NCBI GenBank assembly: GCA_904382605.1
Contig: CAJFJA010000001.1
Location: forward strand, 6,793-70,792
DNA: 64,000 bases
Reading direction: 5' to 3'
From: Candidatus Alloclostridium intestinigallinarum
GTDB taxonomy: Bacteria > Bacillota > Clostridia > Christensenellales > UBA3700
The notes beneath the pieces are model-generated. The model made no database searches. It saw nothing but the letters and a program-made list of their open reading frames with translations, and had not been told where the DNA came from. This document shows, one piece after another, positions 1 to 7,758 of the stretch. The position numbers and the translations under genes are program-made. Within the stretch, counting starts at the first letter, position 1. Each line of letters begins with the position of its first letter.

Positions 1-27
1 AAACCAGTTACGCTGAAAGCAAAGCAT

Positions 28-71
28 TTTACAACCCGACATATACACATATTTTATGTTTTACCGTAAAA
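28..71 (+). promoter_or_regulatory. Weak candidate promoter and palindrome before the acidic microprotein gene
   Basis: TTTACA (28-33) lies 16 bases before TATTTT (50-55). Immediately downstream is a palindrome with arms TTTTAC (59-64) and GTAAAA (66-71) around one C. The hexamers are imperfect and the upstream gene is outside the window, so this is only a candidate. Confidence 0.3.
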
Positions 72-98
72 TGTGTTCTACTGAGGTTGGCTACGGGT

Positions 99-290
99 AT
101 GTCTGACGATTTTAACGTGTGGGAGGACGTGTTTAACACGCACGATATTGACGGTGACGGCGACGCGGATATGAAAGACGCCATGTTGCGCGACGATATG
201 GATGAGTATACGGAGTCCGCCGTGTACGGGGACGGTGAAGAGGAATTCGAAGATATTGACGGCGGCGATGACGATACGGACGATTGGTAA
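99..290 (+). CDS. Small acidic EF-hand-like protein (63 aa)
   Basis: This is a very acidic microprotein, about one third Asp/Glu. It has a calcium-loop-like stretch DIDGDGDADMKD near residues 17-28 and an Asp-rich C-terminus ending in DDDTDDW. I start it at the ATG at 99 because GAGG at 83-86 is suitably spaced from it; the in-frame TTG at 87 directly abuts GAGG and cannot be its start codon. No signal peptide or membrane segment is visible, so it is probably cytosolic. The DxDGDxD pattern matches EF-hand/dockerin-type Ca2+ loops, but one loop does not prove calcium binding. It precedes the HAD phosphatase by 44 bases and may be co-transcribed. I do not recognise a named family. The strong compositional bias and the RBS support a real gene. 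Confidence 0.6.
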   Translation: MSDDFNVWEDVFNTHDIDGDGDADMKDAMLRDDMDEYTESAVYGDGEEEFEDIDGGDDDTDDW

Positions 291-334
291 AGAGGAAATT
301 CGTCGTAACGTAAGCCGCATTTTCGGAGCATGAT

Positions 335-979
335 ATGATAAAATGCGTAATTTTCGATATGGACGGGACGCTTGCGGATACCCTGCCTTTGTGTATAGAA
401 AGTTTCCGCCGATCCATAGAGAAGTTGTCCGGAAAAATTCTGACGGACAGGGAAATAATCGAAACTTTCGGACCGTCGGAAGAAGGCGTAGTCAAAAAAC
501 TGCTTCCCGGCAACTATAAAGAGGGGCTGGAACTTTATCTGCGATATTATAAAGAACTGCACGGTATTATGTGTCCCCGTCCGTTCGACGGGATAATTCC
601 GCTGTTGGAATGGTTGAAGTCGCAGAATATTAGCGCGGCGATTGTTACGGGAAAGGGCGGGAATTCGCTTGCGGTTTCATTGAAAGTGCTGCGGCTGGAA
701 AAATATTTTTGCCGGACAGAGTACGGCGACGAATCCGGGACGGACAAGTGCGAGTTTATCGGGAAGATAATCAGGCAGTTGTCGCCGGATAAAAGGGAAG
801 CCGTTTACGTCGGCGACAGCGTAAGCGATATAATATCGTCAAGAAAGGCGGGAATAAGAGCGGTAGCCGCCGCCTGGGCTGAAACCGCCGACAAAGAGCG
901 GCTGAAAGCGGCGTCTCCCGATTATCTTGCCGAAAGCGTCGCGGAGTTGAAAGACGCAATAGAGAAGATGAACGGATAA
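335..979 (+). CDS. HAD-superfamily hydrolase, phosphoglycolate phosphatase/beta-phosphoglucomutase-like
   Basis: This is a 214-residue cytosolic HAD hydrolase of subfamily IA. Motif I is FDMDGTLADT at residues 7-16 (nucleophile Asp8 and general acid Asp10). Motif II is the Thr in AAIVTGK, near residue 105. Motif III is a Lys in the middle of the protein, and motif IV is VYVGDSVSDI near residue 157. An alpha-helical cap lies between motifs I and II, as in phosphoglycolate phosphatase (Gph/PpaX) and beta-phosphoglucomutase relatives. The length fits the family. It would dephosphorylate a small phosphometabolite, but the substrate cannot be told from sequence. It follows the acidic microprotein and ends in a hairpin terminator shared with the convergent MerR gene. 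Confidence 0.85.
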   Translation: MIKCVIFDMDGTLADTLPLCIESFRRSIEKLSGKILTDREIIETFGPSEEGVVKKLLPGNYKEGLELYLRYYKELHGIMCPRPFDGIIPLLEWLKSQNISAAIVTGKGGNSLAVSLKVLRLEKYFCRTEYGDESGTDKCEFIGKIIRQLSPDKREAVYVGDSVSDIISSRKAGIRAVAAAWAETADKERLKAASPDYLAESVAELKDAIEKMNG

Positions 980-984
980 AAGCC

Positions 985-1007
985 GCCGCGCTATTGCGCG
1001 GCTTTTT
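985..1007. terminator. Rho-independent terminator shared by convergent HAD and merR genes
   Basis: Stem GCCGCGC (985-991) and GCGCGGC (996-1002) with loop TATT, followed by TTTTT on the + strand. The stop codon and last codons of the reverse-strand MerR gene lie inside the hairpin, so the structure also encodes the C-terminus of that protein. Confidence 0.8.
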
Positions 1008-1785
1008 CCGAAATAAATACCTGCGCCTGGTAATTCCATTGCAAAATGCCGGAAACGACGATAAGTTGCACGGTAAATTCCGGGGAAGTTAAGTAGCGGC
1101 TTTTTGCCGTTTCAACTAAGGTGCCTATTACCTGTTCGCGGTTTTCTTCCGTGCAGTTTGCGCAAAGGTACTCGCCTTGCGGTAAAATTTTTAAGCCGTC
1201 AACCTGTTTATAGCGCGTACATACGGCAAACAGGCGGCTTTCGCCGTTTTGCGTATAAATGCCCGCCATATCTTCAAAAGAAAAGTCGTCTTTCATATTT
1301 TCGGGCAGACGGCTGTAAAAGTGGCGATGGTAGTTCCATAAATTGTCGAGAGAGGGCGCTTTCAAAGTGTTTGCAAGAAGAATGACGCGCTTGGGAAAAT
1401 ATTTGATAAAAGGCGTTTGTGAGGGCTGTTCTTTGCTCAGTTTGCTTTCGTAATAGACGCGTGCGCGGCGTATTTTTTCCTTGGAGTAATTCAGCTGCGC
1501 TATTTTTTCGTCGGCGTTTTTCTCCGCCTGCTTCAAGGCGCTTACTATTTTTCCGAAGTCGTCATATGACAGTATCTTCTTTATTTCCGAAAGCGTAATA
1601 TCCATACGGCGCAGAGCCTGCACCGTGTTCAAAAGGACGATTTCACGTTGCGAATAATAGCGGTAGCCCGTCCATTCGTCCACCTTGCACGGTTTTACCA
1701 GCCCGATTCGGTCATAATGGCGCAATGTTTCGGCAGTCATGCCGACTATTTTCGCCGTTTCGCTTATCGAAAAAAATTCTTTCAT
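991..1785 (-). CDS. MerR-family transcriptional regulator with GyrI-like effector domain
   Basis: This 264-residue regulator begins with the MerR winged helix FSISETAKIVGMTAETLRHY (residues 5-24) followed by DRIGLVKP and the GYRYYSQREI wing. A long dimerisation helix spans roughly residues 80-125. The remaining 140 residues are a multidrug-type effector domain of the BmrR/GyrI kind. There is no Cys pattern for metal sensing, so a small organic or cationic ligand is more likely. It is divergent from a lipoprotein gene at 1889, and the space between holds a perfect 7+1+7 palindrome inside a 19-bp promoter spacer, the classic MerR geometry. Its own promoter (TTGTGT-17-GATAAT) places the start point only two or three bases before the ATG, with no close Shine-Dalgarno. 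Confidence 0.85.
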   Translation of the reverse strand: MKEFFSISETAKIVGMTAETLRHYDRIGLVKPCKVDEWTGYRYYSQREIVLLNTVQALRRMDITLSEIKKILSYDDFGKIVSALKQAEKNADEKIAQLNYSKEKIRRARVYYESKLSKEQPSQTPFIKYFPKRVILLANTLKAPSLDNLWNYHRHFYSRLPENMKDDFSFEDMAGIYTQNGESRLFAVCTRYKQVDGLKILPQGEYLCANCTEENREQVIGTLVETAKSRYLTSPEFTVQLIVVSGILQWNYQAQVFISEKAAQ

Positions 1786-1794
1786 ATTATCCGG

Positions 1795-1834
1795 ATTATC
1801 CTCTTGACTTTTGTGTTACACAAAGGTTTACCAT
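1795..1834. promoter_or_regulatory. Divergent promoters with MerR operator
   Basis: Rightward promoter: TTGACT (1804-1809), 19-base spacer, TACCAT (1829-1834). The spacer carries the palindrome TTTGTGT (1810-1816) - T - ACACAAA (1818-1824). A 19-base spacer with a centred dyad is the hallmark of promoters activated by MerR proteins through DNA untwisting. Leftward promoter on the other strand: TTGTGT (1823-1818) and GATAAT (1800-1795) with a 17-base spacer. The regulator would thus sit over both promoters. Confidence 0.7.
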
Positions 1835-1888
1835 CATTATAGCAACAAAAGAAAAGCGAGTCAACTTATAAATCGGGAGGATAGTATT

Positions 1889-2551
1889 ATGAAAAAATAT
1901 GCGGTAATTATTTTTGCGGCAATTTGCGCGGCGTTATTTGTGTTTACCGGTTGTACCGGGACGGACGAATATACCGAAAAGGTATATTTATCGGACGGCG
2001 CCGAAGTGGAGGAAATAGAAATAGACGTTTTCGACAGGGAATTGGAGATATACGAGTCAAATGACGGACAGATACGCATAGAATACTTCGACGGTGAAAA
2101 AGAGAGGTTTGAAATAGGCGTTTCCGATAAAAAACTGAGCGTGAAACTGACGGAAAACAAGGAATGGACGGATTATATCGGCTTCAACAAGGCGCCCGGA
2201 GAGTACCGCAAAGTCAGGATAAGTCTGCCTTCGGAGATGATTGCAAAGCTGTCGGCGGCGACGACAAACGAGAATATAACGATAACGAACCTGTCGTTTG
2301 CGGAAAGCGTAAATCTTCAGTCTAACGGCGGCAGTATAATCTGCGATAATCTCGGCGCGGGAAAAGAGATAACGCTCGCCGTAAAAAACGGAGACATTAC
2401 GGGCAGTATTTCGGGAACGATGGACGAATTTTCCATAACCTGTACGATAAAAAAGGGAGAGAGCAATTTGCCCGCGCTTAAAGAAGGCGGCGATAAGTCG
2501 CTTACGGCAGAGTGTAATAACGGCGATATAAATATGAATTTCGTCAAGTAA
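1889..2551 (+). CDS. Exported lipoprotein with DUF4097-like beta-helix domain
   Basis: This is a 220-residue lipoprotein. The ATG at 1889 has a strong RBS (GGGAGG, 1875-1880); an in-frame start further upstream would lie inside the MerR operator and is rejected. The signal peptide is MKKYAVIIFAAICAALFVF with lipobox FTGC and predicted lipidated Cys near residue 23. The mature part has short repeating strands of the type ITITNLS, VNLQSNGGSIICDNL, ITLAVKNGDITGSIS and LTAECNNGDINMNF. These are typical of DUF4097/putative-adhesin beta-helix proteins often encoded next to regulators. Its function is unknown in general; the location would be the outer face of the membrane. It is probably the target of the divergent MerR regulator and may sense or respond to envelope stress. 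Confidence 0.75.
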   Translation: MKKYAVIIFAAICAALFVFTGCTGTDEYTEKVYLSDGAEVEEIEIDVFDRELEIYESNDGQIRIEYFDGEKERFEIGVSDKKLSVKLTENKEWTDYIGFNKAPGEYRKVRISLPSEMIAKLSAATTNENITITNLSFAESVNLQSNGGSIICDNLGAGKEITLAVKNGDITGSISGTMDEFSITCTIKKGESNLPALKEGGDKSLTAECNNGDINMNFVK

Positions 2552-2582
2552 AGTTTATCCGTACCATATACGGCATATAAAT

Positions 2583-2614
2583 AAAAATCGGACCGGGAAA
2601 CGGTCCGATTTTTT
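2583..2614. terminator. Bidirectional terminator
   Basis: Ten-base-pair stem AATCGGACCG (2586-2595) and CGGTCCGATT (2601-2610) with loop GGAAA, followed by a T-run (2609-2614). Upstream A residues give a T-run on the opposite strand as well. It separates the lipoprotein gene from the convergent AEC transporter gene. Confidence 0.85.
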
Positions 2615-2638
2615 AAGTCAAATACTTTTGCATTTACA

Positions 2639-3667
2639 TTACAGCATTCCCCATATGCTCATCGCCGCAGAAGCGATAAGCGGAATTATGATTATGCTTA
2701 TAAGCGTTGAAGTCACGAACGTGGTGGCTGAAAGCGCGGTATCGCCCTTAAAGCGCGTACTCATAGCCACTACGGAAGCCGCAGGCGACATCGCCATGGA
2801 AATTATCGGCGCAAGGAAGGCGTAATCCTGCTGTACGGCGGAAGGATTGACAGCCTTTACTATCGCAAAGAAGGCGAGCGCAACGCACAGCGTTACCGCA
2901 GGCGCGAGCAATAATCTGAGCGCGCCCGCAAAGTACGCCATGGGCTTGGCAAAAATATCGCGCGCGGTCATGTCTGCTATGCGGATACCCACAATCAGCA
3001 TGGATACGGGCGTTGTGGTATGCGCGAGGTATTGCGGGAATACCTTTATTTCCTCGACTTCTTCGAACATAAAGAAGTTTATTTCGGGGACGAAGAAGAG
3101 GATAAGCGCGATAACGCTTGCTATTATTGTGGGATTTAGAATGACTTTTTTGAAAGATATATCCTTTCTGCTGCCCGTAATGAAGTAAACGCCCACCGTC
3201 CAGCTGAACACGCAGAACACTATGTTGAACACCATCACGTAAATGGTGGCAAGCGGATTGTGGTCGGAAAACATTTCGATAAACGGAACGCCGATAAATC
3301 CGCAGTTGGAAAACAGGGTGATAAACGAATATATGCCGGCTGCGGTTTTATTTTGATACTTTATGAATATCAGCTTGCATATGCCGAAGAGCAGGAGAAA
3401 AGCCACGGTGGAAACCGCCATGACAATGGCGAAGTCGCACAGCAGGCTCACTTTGGACATGGACTGGATAAGCGCCCAGTCTTCGTCCTCGAACACGCAC
3501 AGGGAGTTGATTATCAGCATCGGCTGGCACACGTAAAGCAGAATGGAACTGAGGGAATCGGTGGATTCCGCGGAAAGCATTTTAATCTTTCTCAGTATAA
3601 ATCCGGGTACGATAAACACCGAAAGTACCAGCATTATTATTAAAGTTTTCAAGTATAATTCGCCCAT
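2639..3667 (-). CDS. AEC (auxin efflux carrier) family transporter
   Basis: This 342-residue integral membrane protein has about ten hydrophobic helices in two halves, with a central loop around residues 165-185 (GSRKDISFKK). Features of the AEC/MdcF/YfdV family are visible: the GFILRKIKMLS start of the second helix, SNCGFIGVPF in the first half, and the TPVSMLIVGIRIAD crossover in the second half. Family members export or import organic anions such as malonate or malate; the substrate here is unknown. A promoter TTTACA-17-TATAAT ends exactly six bases before this ATG and there is no Shine-Dalgarno, so the mRNA is predicted to be leaderless. It is monocistronic, with a terminator shared with the upstream convergent gene. 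Confidence 0.85.
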   Translation of the reverse strand: MGELYLKTLIIMLVLSVFIVPGFILRKIKMLSAESTDSLSSILLYVCQPMLIINSLCVFEDEDWALIQSMSKVSLLCDFAIVMAVSTVAFLLLFGICKLIFIKYQNKTAAGIYSFITLFSNCGFIGVPFIEMFSDHNPLATIYVMVFNIVFCVFSWTVGVYFITGSRKDISFKKVILNPTIIASVIALILFFVPEINFFMFEEVEEIKVFPQYLAHTTTPVSMLIVGIRIADMTARDIFAKPMAYFAGALRLLLAPAVTLCVALAFFAIVKAVNPSAVQQDYAFLAPIISMAMSPAASVVAMSTRFKGDTALSATTFVTSTLISIIIIPLIASAAMSIWGML

Positions 3668-3673
3668 GCCGCA

Positions 3674-3702
3674 ATTATAGCACTATAAGGGTGGTATGTA
3701 AA
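3674..3702 (-). promoter_or_regulatory. Leaderless promoter of the AEC transporter gene
   Basis: On the reverse strand TTTACA (3702-3697), 17-base spacer, TATAAT (3679-3674). Only six bases separate the -10 box from the ATG at 3667, so transcription should begin at or next to the A of the start codon. Confidence 0.7.
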
Positions 3703-3720
3703 ACGATATGAAGGGGGGAA

Positions 3721-3749
3721 TTGAAAAAATTTTTTGTCCGTGATATAAT
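3721..3749 (+). promoter_or_regulatory. Sigma-A type promoter of the methyltransferase operon
   Basis: TTGAAA (3721-3726), 17-base spacer, TATAAT (3744-3749). The RBS AAGGAG follows at 3754-3759 before the ATG at 3768. Confidence 0.8.
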
Positions 3750-3767
3750 GGAAAAAGGAGAAAAAAT

Positions 3768-4535
3768 ATGGAAAACATCGGCACAAACTGCGAAAAATTC
3801 ACCGGCAAAGCGGACGTTTACCAGAAGTTCCGTCCCGGCTATCCGGAGGAATTGTATGAATATTTATGCAAATACTATCTGCCTTCGGGCGGCGCCGTCG
3901 CGGACGTGGGCGCGGGCACGGGCAAGTTTGCGGAAGGTTTTATCAGGAGGAATATAACCACTTTCTGCGTAGAGCCGAACGCGGATATGGCGCGCGTTCT
4001 GAAGGAAAATTACGGCAAATATCCCAATTTCAGGCACATTCCGTCACCCGCCGAAAATATCTGTCTGCCGCAGGGGAGCGTGGACCTTGTCACGGCGGCG
4101 CAGGCTTTCCATTGGTTTGACGGACAGGCTTTTTACGCCTGTTGCGGGAAGATATTGAAGGAAAACGGAGCGGTGGCGCTCATCTGGAACAGGCGCGACA
4201 GGGACGAAGCGGAGCAGGCGCTGTATGCGCTCGATATGAAATACTGCGCGGATAAATTCAAAGGGCGTTCGGGCGGAATATTCAACGGCGACCAGTCTTC
4301 GCTGCGCGAATTTTTCAGGCGCGGATATGAAGAACTGCGCTTTGAAAACGGCGCGTTTTCCTACACCTGCGACGAGTTTGTCGGGCGCAGACTTTCTTCC
4401 TCATACGCATTGAAGGAGAGCGACGCGGGATACGTCGGATACGTGGACGCGCTGAAAGAGCATTTTGAAAAATACGCGGCTTTCGGCAAATATGTGGAAC
4501 ATATAACGACATATCTTTATCTGGGGCGCGTATGA
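3768..4535 (+). CDS. Class I SAM-dependent methyltransferase
   Basis: This is a 255-residue cytosolic methyltransferase of the UbiE/Methyltransf_11 type. The SAM-binding motif I is VADVGAGTGKFAEGF around residues 44-58. The acidic ribose-binding residue follows in FCVEPNADM (Glu near residue 68). Motif IV-like VDLVTAAQAFHWFD lies near residues 105-118, and AQAFHWFD is typical of small-molecule or ubiquinone/trans-aconitate-like methyltransferases. Substrate unknown. The RBS AAGGAG is well placed. The stop overlaps the next start in ATGA, so the ASCH-domain gene downstream is translationally coupled. Confidence 0.85.
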   Translation: MENIGTNCEKFTGKADVYQKFRPGYPEELYEYLCKYYLPSGGAVADVGAGTGKFAEGFIRRNITTFCVEPNADMARVLKENYGKYPNFRHIPSPAENICLPQGSVDLVTAAQAFHWFDGQAFYACCGKILKENGAVALIWNRRDRDEAEQALYALDMKYCADKFKGRSGGIFNGDQSSLREFFRRGYEELRFENGAFSYTCDEFVGRRLSSSYALKESDAGYVGYVDALKEHFEKYAAFGKYVEHITTYLYLGRV

Positions 4536-4885
4536 AGACGTATGGCTGCGTAGAGATGAAGCTGGATAAAGAGCCGTTTGAAAAGATAAAGAGCGGCGAA
4601 AAGACGATAGAGCTTCGCCTGTATGACGAAAAGCGGCGGAAAATACGCGTAGGTGATATTATCGTATTCACCTGCCGCGACGGCGGAGAGCGTCTTGCAA
4701 GGCGCGTGAAGGCGCTGCACGTTTTTGCGGATTTCAGGGAGCTTTATTCTTCCCTGGATCTTCTCAAATGCGGCTACACGCCCGCAAACGTCCGCGCCGC
4801 AAAACCCGGCGATATGGAAAAATACTATTCGGCGGCGGAGCAGGCGGAATACGGGGTAGTCGGTATAGAACTTGACCGCCTTTGA
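4532..4885 (+). CDS. ASCH-domain protein
   Basis: This 117-residue protein has the ASCH (PUA-like, EVE/YTH-related) beta-barrel signature: an N-terminal strand followed by FEKIKSGEKTIELRLYDEKRRKIRVGDIIVF, with the GxKxxElR motif at residues 23-30 and the polar VGDIIVF strand at 41-47. It matches the ASC-1 homology proteins of about 110-130 aa. Such domains bind RNA or modified nucleotides, and some have hydrolase activity on N4-acylcytidines. It overlaps the methyltransferase gene by four bases, which suggests a shared RNA- or nucleotide-related role, but this is inference. No own promoter or RBS is needed. Confidence 0.75.
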   Translation: MKTYGCVEMKLDKEPFEKIKSGEKTIELRLYDEKRRKIRVGDIIVFTCRDGGERLARRVKALHVFADFRELYSSLDLLKCGYTPANVRAAKPGDMEKYYSAAEQAEYGVVGIELDRL

Positions 4886-4906
4886 CATTTTCGGCAAAAG
4901 TCCCTC

Positions 4907-4935
4907 TTGAAAAGGCGGAAAATGAGGTGTATAAT
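4907..4935 (+). promoter_or_regulatory. Sigma-A type promoter of the MFS transporter gene
   Basis: TTGAAA (4907-4912), 17-base spacer, TATAAT (4930-4935), leaving a leader of about 68 bases before the RBS AGGAGGG and the ATG at 5010. A second possible -35 (TTGACA, 4882-4887) overlaps the end of the upstream gene but lacks a -10 partner. Confidence 0.75.
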
Positions 4936-5009
4936 TTAATTGCGGATACAAATGAATACGGGCGTGCGCGTCCGTAAGCCTCCGCGGTATATTTTCAGGA
5001 GGGAAAATT

Positions 5010-6452
5010 ATGGTTAAATCCAAGTCCACACGCCTGGGTGCGAAAATATGGGCGAGCGTGCTTATCTGCGGACTTATCGGTCAGATTGCGTGGATAATCG
5101 AGAATATGTATTTCGCCACCTTTGCCCAGGATTTGTTCGAGGACGTAAGCAAGTTCGGCAACAATTATTACATAGCGACTACGCTTATGGTGATTTTGTC
5201 GGCGGTAACCGCCACCGTCACCACGATATTTGCGGGAGCGTTCAGCGATAAGCTGGGAAAACGCAAGGTGCTTATCACGGTCGGCTATCTGGTGTGGGGC
5301 GTGACCATAATGCTGTTTGCCGTCATACCCGTGGACTTCGATTCGGGCAAAAGCGGACTTATAATCGCGCTGCTCGTCATCTTCGACTGCGTAATGACAT
5401 TTGCCGGCTCCACCGCGAACGACGCCGCCTTCAACGCGTGGATAACCGACGTGACCGACGGTACCAACCGCGGACTTGTGAACACCATTCTGCAGATAAT
5501 GCCCGTGCTCGCCACGGTGGTTGCCATCGTCGTTGCCATGTTCACTTACGACAAGGGCAATTATTCTCTTTTCTTTATAATAATCGGCGTTATCCCCATA
5601 GTTTGCGGAATAATATCAATATTTCTGGTGAAAGATTCTCCCGACATTGTGCGCTCGGATATGCGCAGGTTTTCCGATATTTTCTACGGATTCCGCCCTT
5701 CGGTGGCAAAAGAAAACAAGTATATGTATGTAGCCCTTGCCGCGCTCGGACTTGTGGGCATAGCCCAGCAGACGTTTATGTCCTATCTCATCAATTTTAT
5801 CACCCAAACGCTGGGTATAACGGACTATATGCTGCCGCTTGCGGTTGTAATAATACTTTCGGCGGTAATAACCGGCGTTACCGGCTTTTTGTTCGACAAG
5901 TTCGGCAGAAAGAATTTCTATATTCCGCTGGTGTGTGTGGTGGTCGCGGGCACTTTGCTGGTATACCTTACAAAATTTATGGGCGAAAGCGCCTATCTGC
6001 CCATGCTTTACGTCGGCGGAACGATAATGCTCGGCTCCATGCTGTGCACTTCCGGCGGGCTGATGTCCGCTTTCCAGGACTATATCCCCAAAGGCTACGA
6101 GGGCAGATTCCAGGGAGTGAGAATGTTGTTCACCGTCCTTATTCCGATGATAGTGGGTCCGATCATCTCGCTTGCCATAGGTATAAATTCGTTTGACGCG
6201 CACGACACGGGCATAGCAGCTCCTCCGTTTGAAATATTCCTTGCGGCGGCGATAGTGGCGGCTCTGGCAATCATTCCCATAATATTCGTGAGGAAGGACG
6301 CCGACCGCCTGCGCAAAAAGGTCGCCGAACAAGCAGAGGCGGAAGCGGCGGCGGACGAACCCGTCCGGGAAGAATTGCCGGTGCACGGGCAGGACGAGCC
6401 GCGGGAAAATGAGGAGCGTGAATCCGCCGGAGAAGACGGAAAGGACGAATAA
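5010..6452 (+). CDS. MFS transporter, GPH/SLC45-like
   Basis: This is a 480-residue polytopic membrane protein with about twelve transmembrane helices. The cytoplasmic loop 2-3 carries the MFS signature FSDKLGKRK (near residue 77) and the second half has the matching LFDKFGRKNFY. A long hydrophilic loop RSDMRRFSDIFYGFRPSVAKENKY divides the two halves. Residues like GSTANDAAFNAWITDVTDGTNRG resemble the glycoside-pentoside-hexuronide:cation and SLC45 branch, so a sugar-type substrate is likely but unproven. The last about 45 residues are extremely rich in Glu/Asp/Ala with no helix former for the membrane, forming an acidic cytoplasmic tail that is unusual for the family. Strong RBS (AGGAGGG). 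Confidence 0.85.
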   Translation: MVKSKSTRLGAKIWASVLICGLIGQIAWIIENMYFATFAQDLFEDVSKFGNNYYIATTLMVILSAVTATVTTIFAGAFSDKLGKRKVLITVGYLVWGVTIMLFAVIPVDFDSGKSGLIIALLVIFDCVMTFAGSTANDAAFNAWITDVTDGTNRGLVNTILQIMPVLATVVAIVVAMFTYDKGNYSLFFIIIGVIPIVCGIISIFLVKDSPDIVRSDMRRFSDIFYGFRPSVAKENKYMYVALAALGLVGIAQQTFMSYLINFITQTLGITDYMLPLAVVIILSAVITGVTGFLFDKFGRKNFYIPLVCVVVAGTLLVYLTKFMGESAYLPMLYVGGTIMLGSMLCTSGGLMSAFQDYIPKGYEGRFQGVRMLFTVLIPMIVGPIISLAIGINSFDAHDTGIAAPPFEIFLAAAIVAALAIIPIIFVRKDADRLRKKVAEQAEAEAAADEPVREELPVHGQDEPRENEERESAGEDGKDE

Positions 6453-6480
6453 TATCGCAAGCCTGAGTGGCTGTATAATT

Positions 6481-6523
6481 ATGCGGTGTTTTGTTATTTA
6501 ATGCAAAATGCCGCATTGTTTTT
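6481..6523 (+). terminator. Probable terminator after the MFS gene
   Basis: Imperfect inverted repeat ATGCGGTGTTTTG (6481-6493) and CAAAATGCCGCAT (6504-6516), two mismatches, followed by TGTTTTT. Confidence 0.5.
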
Positions 6524-6586
6524 CCGCATGGCATTGACATATGCAGCAAAAAATATGCGTGCGTGAAGGCATTGCACAACGGCATG

Positions 6587-6615
6587 TTGACTTATTCCGC
6601 ATTTTTATGTATAAT
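6587..6615 (+). promoter_or_regulatory. Sigma-A type promoter of the LRR lipoprotein gene
   Basis: TTGACT (6587-6592), 17-base spacer, TATAAT (6610-6615). The RBS CAGGAGG follows and the ATG is at 6638. Confidence 0.85.
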
Positions 6616-6637
6616 ACTTATAACAGGAGGAAAGATT

Positions 6638-7669
6638 ATGAAAAAACTCGCTGTAATTCTGACGGTGATACTACTGCTTTCGCTGGGGTGCGGAGCCGCG
6701 CTTACCGCGTGTACAGACGTACGGGTGGACGACGACGGCACGATTGTCGCAGGCGGTGTGCGGTACAAGATAGACGGGCAGTTTGCCACCGTCGTGGGAT
6801 ACGACAAAGATTACGGAAGAAGGCTGAAAATACTCAACGAGATAGAGGATGAGGAATTGGGTATAGAAGCCGAAGTCACCATTATTGCGGAAAACGCTTT
6901 TGCCGGAGCGGATATAGACCAGATAGAATTCGACGACGATTTCGAGCGTCTTACCATCTATCCCAACGCTTTTGCGGGCAGTACGGTAAAAGATCTTGAA
7001 GACTTTCCCTACACCAACGTAACGCTTATGGATAACGCCCTGGCGGGCATGAGCGAGCTTACCGTGATAAGCGTGCGCGGCGACAGTACTGAGCGCGGCT
7101 GTTATTATATAAGAGAAACGGACGGCGGTCTGTACGGCGTGGGGGAGGACGGCAAGGTTACGCTGTATCTTATTCCCGCCGCAAAACAGGCGAGCAATAC
7201 TTATACGATAGTTGCGGACATAGTCGCTCCCGGCGCGTTTTCGTGCAATAAGAGCATAAACACCGTCTACGTGGAGAGCAACGTTACCAGGATATGCGCA
7301 GGGGCGTTTGCCGGCGTGAAGATGAGCAACGTCTACTTCCGGGACGGTACCGCGGAAGTATTCGTGGAAGAAGGCGCGTTTGAAGTGGACAAGGATATGC
7401 GTTTTTATGTGTCCGCAAACAGCGTGGAAGTGCTCGACCACTGGATAAAGCTGAGCGACGGGGAACAGCTGGAAACTCTTTCCGGACTTATCCACCCCAT
7501 CGGCTGTACGATGAGCACGCCGCACGTCCACGGACTTTCTGAGGAGAACGCTCCCGCGACTTCCATCGAAGGCATATCTTACGAAGTGACGGACGCTTCC
7601 CATTACAGAATAAGGATAGGGGATACCGAATACGTCCTGCAATATCTGTTCACTTCATACACGAAGTAA
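6638..7669 (+). CDS. Exported lipoprotein with BspA-type leucine-rich repeats
   Basis: This 343-residue protein starts at 6638, directly after AGGAGG; a longer in-frame ORF runs upstream through the promoter and is not the gene. The signal peptide MKKLAVILTVILLLSLGCG is followed by lipobox LTAC (Cys25). The mature region has BspA/LRR_5 units in which a surface-exposed helix-like AENAFAGADIDQIEF or PGAFSCNKSINTVYV pattern repeats every 22-25 residues (xIaxxAFxgxxxlxxixxx). Units are visible at AENAFAG, YPNAFAGS, MDNALAGM, APGAFSCN, CAGAFAGV and VEEGAFEV. Such lipoproteins act at the cell surface in adhesion or ligand binding. The last 70 residues are not LRR. Own promoter and flanking terminators make it monocistronic. 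Confidence 0.8.
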   Translation: MKKLAVILTVILLLSLGCGAALTACTDVRVDDDGTIVAGGVRYKIDGQFATVVGYDKDYGRRLKILNEIEDEELGIEAEVTIIAENAFAGADIDQIEFDDDFERLTIYPNAFAGSTVKDLEDFPYTNVTLMDNALAGMSELTVISVRGDSTERGCYYIRETDGGLYGVGEDGKVTLYLIPAAKQASNTYTIVADIVAPGAFSCNKSINTVYVESNVTRICAGAFAGVKMSNVYFRDGTAEVFVEEGAFEVDKDMRFYVSANSVEVLDHWIKLSDGEQLETLSGLIHPIGCTMSTPHVHGLSEENAPATSIEGISYEVTDASHYRIRIGDTEYVLQYLFTSYTK

Positions 7670-7716
7670 AGAGTAACGGCGGCGTTTTGCCGCAAGGCGT
7701 AAAACGGCAATAAGAA

Positions 7717-7739
7717 AGAGGAGGCAACCTGCCTCCTCT
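7717..7739. terminator. Bidirectional terminator between LRR gene and ABC operon
   Basis: Perfect ten-base-pair stem AGAGGAGGCA (7717-7726) and TGCCTCCTCT (7730-7739) with loop ACC. On the reverse strand it is followed by TTTCTTATT, which ends the ABC exporter operon; on the forward strand by CGTTGTTTTA. Confidence 0.75.
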
Positions 7740-7758
7740 CGTTGTTTTACGGCGGCTG

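Noticed and set aside
29..562. 177-codon reverse-strand ORF over the first genes
   Set aside because: It is the complement of the microprotein and HAD genes; Ser/Pro-rich, without RBS or family features.
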